Positions 61,728 through 64,000 of a DNA stretch of 64,000 bases are shown here, piece by piece. The notes under the pieces are model-generated. The model was not told where the DNA came from. It did no database searches and was given only the letters and a program-made list of their open reading frames with translations. The stretch comes from Lottia gigantea (taxonomy: Eukaryota; Mollusca; Gastropoda; Lottiidae): contig NW_008707965.1 in the NCBI RefSeq assembly GCF_000327385.1, positions 748,787 to 812,786 on the forward strand, in the 5' to 3' direction. Made by a program: the position numbers and the translations under genes. Numbering within the stretch: position 1 is the stretch's first letter; the number at the start of each line of letters is the position of its first letter.

Positions 61728-61800
61728 ATTGAGACGAGTCTCAATGAAAGCACTGACCTAGCAATAAATAAGCTTATTAATTATATGAAAATTAGTTAGT
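61728..61800 (+). repeat. Dispersed repeat with GAGAC/GTCTC palindrome, copy 2
   Basis: GAGACGAGTCTCAATGAAAG, CACTGACCTAG and AAGCTTATTAATTATATGAA match the repeat at 9885-9965 in the same orientation, over about 75 bases. Similarity stops abruptly on both sides, as expected for an interspersed element. An ACACACACAC run follows at about 61825. Confidence 0.6.
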
Positions 61801-63435
61801 CATTACTATGATTTTAGTTAAAAAGACACACACACAAACATACACGCACCCTGACATATATACAGTATATAGCAATGGCACCAGTCCTGAAATAAGTATT
61901 CCCTGAAATCTAACTTAGAAATCGATTAATCTATTGATATACCATGATAGATGATGTAAGTGATATCAACTTTGTCCAAAAAGATCCAGTCTTGAATGAA
62001 AAAAAGCTAAACACTCCCTTTTTACTCGGTAATATTCTGAAAATTCTGGGGTATACATCTGAATAAAACCACACCCACACTTCTTTTGTTCGGTTAACGT
62101 TTTAGTTATCTCTTTAGGATATATATTTATTTAATTCTCTACAGTATATGTCGTAGGTTTTCAATCACAGGGACAAGGTGGGGACATTTGATGTGTCACA
62201 GCCACTCACATGCTGTGAAAATAAAAACTTTCTAACTACAATATATACAACATCTTATATGATGACTACACTATACACAGTCTTAATTAACATTGTCTAG
62301 GAGTACTCAGAGAATTATTACTATCAAACTATACGAGAAGGTGCCTGGTATCGCTTTCGGTATTTGGGAACATCATTTTCATGCCGATTTGATTAGAGAC
62401 ACATACAAAAGCAGGTTGAAAACCACTGGTCTATATACTGCTTCCTCAACATCCAATTTCTAAGTTGTGGTATATAGTAATATGTTTTAAACATTTGAAA
62501 ATTTCAAGCCATAACAATTTCATCGACAGGTCGCCCTGCCACAAACAAAATTTAACCTAATTAAACAAAATTTACATCATAAATTAAAAGATAAAAGTGA
62601 ATGTGTGAAAATAATAATTAAAGCAAATTAGCTTTTATTGACATACAAATACCCTTATAGACGTTACTGGTTTAGGGTCTCGAATACGGGGCACATTTAA
62701 TATGAAAAACACGTGCGTAAGATTTAGTTAGTCTTATTATAATAAACAGCCAATTATTCACCTATTAAGAATAACTAATTAGTGGATATAAATGATTATG
62801 ATGAACAATATACCGCCTTTGATCTTTATAATGCCCTGTATTTCAGGGATATATACCAGTCACATGACGTGATATATGACGTATCAAATAAATATTATCA
62901 AAGGAACTAAGACTAAGGGGACTAATACACAGACTGCCTCGACTTTAATTTTGATATATGATGGTATAAAACAATTTAAACCTTTAAGACGTCCACTTAT
63001 GAGCAGGTTCTATTGAAGTTAAATTTTTGATAAATTGGGGAAATTAAACAATTAGTATACAAAGATGATTACTCAAATAATTTGATCTGACCAGCCTGAA
63101 CATGTTGTTTGATAATGTGGGACACAAAAATACAAAACTAAAATTTTGCCGAAGATGATCCATGTAACAAGTTATGACAAATTATCTACATTATCTTTTT
63201 AAAAATCGAAAGAAGAAGGATCCTTCTTCATATTTAAATATATAATCTCATTAAGTTTAATATTTTAAGAAAATTTTAGAAATTTGTTTAAAATTAACAC
63301 AGTCATTAACAGAAAAAAACTGGCATATTTTCTAAATTCTTGTAATTTTATTTGAAGGCCTCACATGGAATAGAGATATCAAAGAAGCAATAAATTTCTC
63401 TACAAAACAGAAACTTTGAAAGTTTTAAGTTTTAA

Positions 63436-63591
63436 ATCGTAGCTGGAGTTTTATATCTCGACAGGGGAGTTACGCAAGGTGCATTACTTCTGCCTTTCTC
63501 TTTAAACATTTGTGTGAATAAATCTGAGACGATTTCATTGGGGATTCATGTGGTTTTAATTACTACCGAATCTTACAAAAACGATGCCTAA
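63436..63591 (+). pseudogene. LINE reverse-transcriptase relic
   Basis: The plus strand reads VAGVLYLDRGVTQGALLLPF and SLNICVNKS. The pattern x-RGV-x-QG-x-x-L-x-P-x-x-x-x-x-x-VN is the block preceding the YADD active site in non-LTR retrotransposon reverse transcriptases (usually RGVRQG-x-x-LSPLLFN-x-YVND). A GIHVVLITTES stretch follows, where LLYADD-x-VL would be expected, so the aspartates are missing. A stop precedes the segment and TAA ends it; about 52 codons remain. It is a decayed fragment of a LINE. Confidence 0.5.
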
Positions 63592-64000
63592 ATTTGATTT
63601 TTATCGCGGAGATCACAGCAAGTGTAGCTGACTGAAGCTGTGATAAATGTCTCGCAAGCTTTCGAGATAGCATTTCAAGACTTGATGTGAAACATTTTGA
63701 CAGATTTTTCGAGTTTGTTTTCTGTAATTTTCTCATCAAAACTTACATCATTATTCACAAAGTTTACAGACGTTTGACAGATTGTGAATTAGCTTGAAAA
63801 TTGGAAATGATTTGTTAAAAAAATAAGTTAAGTGAAAGATTATTAAATCGTATTCTCGAAGAACTTTGCTCTCAAACGATTCTTTTCATTGAAAGATTTC
63901 TGTGGAATTGCAGGATTCACAGACGTGTTACTGAAAATTGGAAGGGTGCAAATCGATGCTATCAGTGTCACCGATACCCATGTAAAATGTCGAAACCCCT

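Larger units (their letters stand above)
45300..64000. other. CpG-retaining domain upstream of the gene
   Basis: CpG density by my count is about 28 in 45301-46320 and 32 in 47341-48360, compared with 5 in 44281-45300. The domain reads as intergenic DNA that escaped gene-body methylation. It contains repeats, one hAT-type miniature element, scattered regulatory motifs and a LINE relic, but no gene that I can support. Confidence 0.55.

Overview
The window is AT-rich animal genomic DNA from an invertebrate that is most likely a mollusc. Several things point that way: spliced genes with GT-AG introns, a tRNA-headed SINE, hammerhead-like mobile elements, many degenerate minisatellites, and a mosaic CpG pattern of the kind known from invertebrates with gene-body methylation. 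The species assignment is inference.

The only gene I can support firmly is on the minus strand. Nine exons between 361 and 4967 encode six consecutive immunoglobulin domains. A signal-peptide exon with a matching splice phase lies far upstream at 44769-44832. Joined together, they give 609 residues of a secreted or membrane cell-adhesion protein of the nephrin/Kirrel/echinoid kind. The 3' part of the gene (further domains, membrane anchor, tail) lies beyond the left edge. Every intron joining the coding exons seen here is phase 1, and intron 1 is 39.8 kb. A 5' untranslated exon near 45.33 kb and a start site near 45.4-45.6 kb are plausible.

Region by region: 1-4967 holds the Ig exons. 4968-44768 is the giant intron, which is CpG-poor apart from a few CpG-rich islets (13.3-14.5, 19.3-19.7, 24.8-25.1, 32.5-32.7 kb). 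It carries tandem duplications, a 43-bp minisatellite, a young SINE at 34.75-35.13 kb, three members of a hammerhead-like element family (22.2, 26.8, 29.7 kb), and a 1-kb minisatellite at 20.75-21.71 kb. Read on the gene's strand, every unit of that minisatellite looks like a 3' splice site fused directly to a 5' splice site. From about 45.3 kb to the right edge CpG density rises about five-fold by my own count. This looks like unmethylated upstream intergenic DNA, with a hAT-type miniature element at 46.9 kb, degenerate tandem repeats, isolated regulatory motifs, and a LINE reverse-transcriptase relic at the right end.

The most interesting items are: the array of recursive-splice-like motifs in the sense orientation inside a 40-kb intron; the sharp CpG step coinciding with the inferred 5' end of that gene; and the short insertion at 29.7 kb with hammerhead-ribozyme geometry and 12-bp direct repeats. 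I found no complete second protein gene, no CRISPR array and no functional tRNA or rRNA gene.
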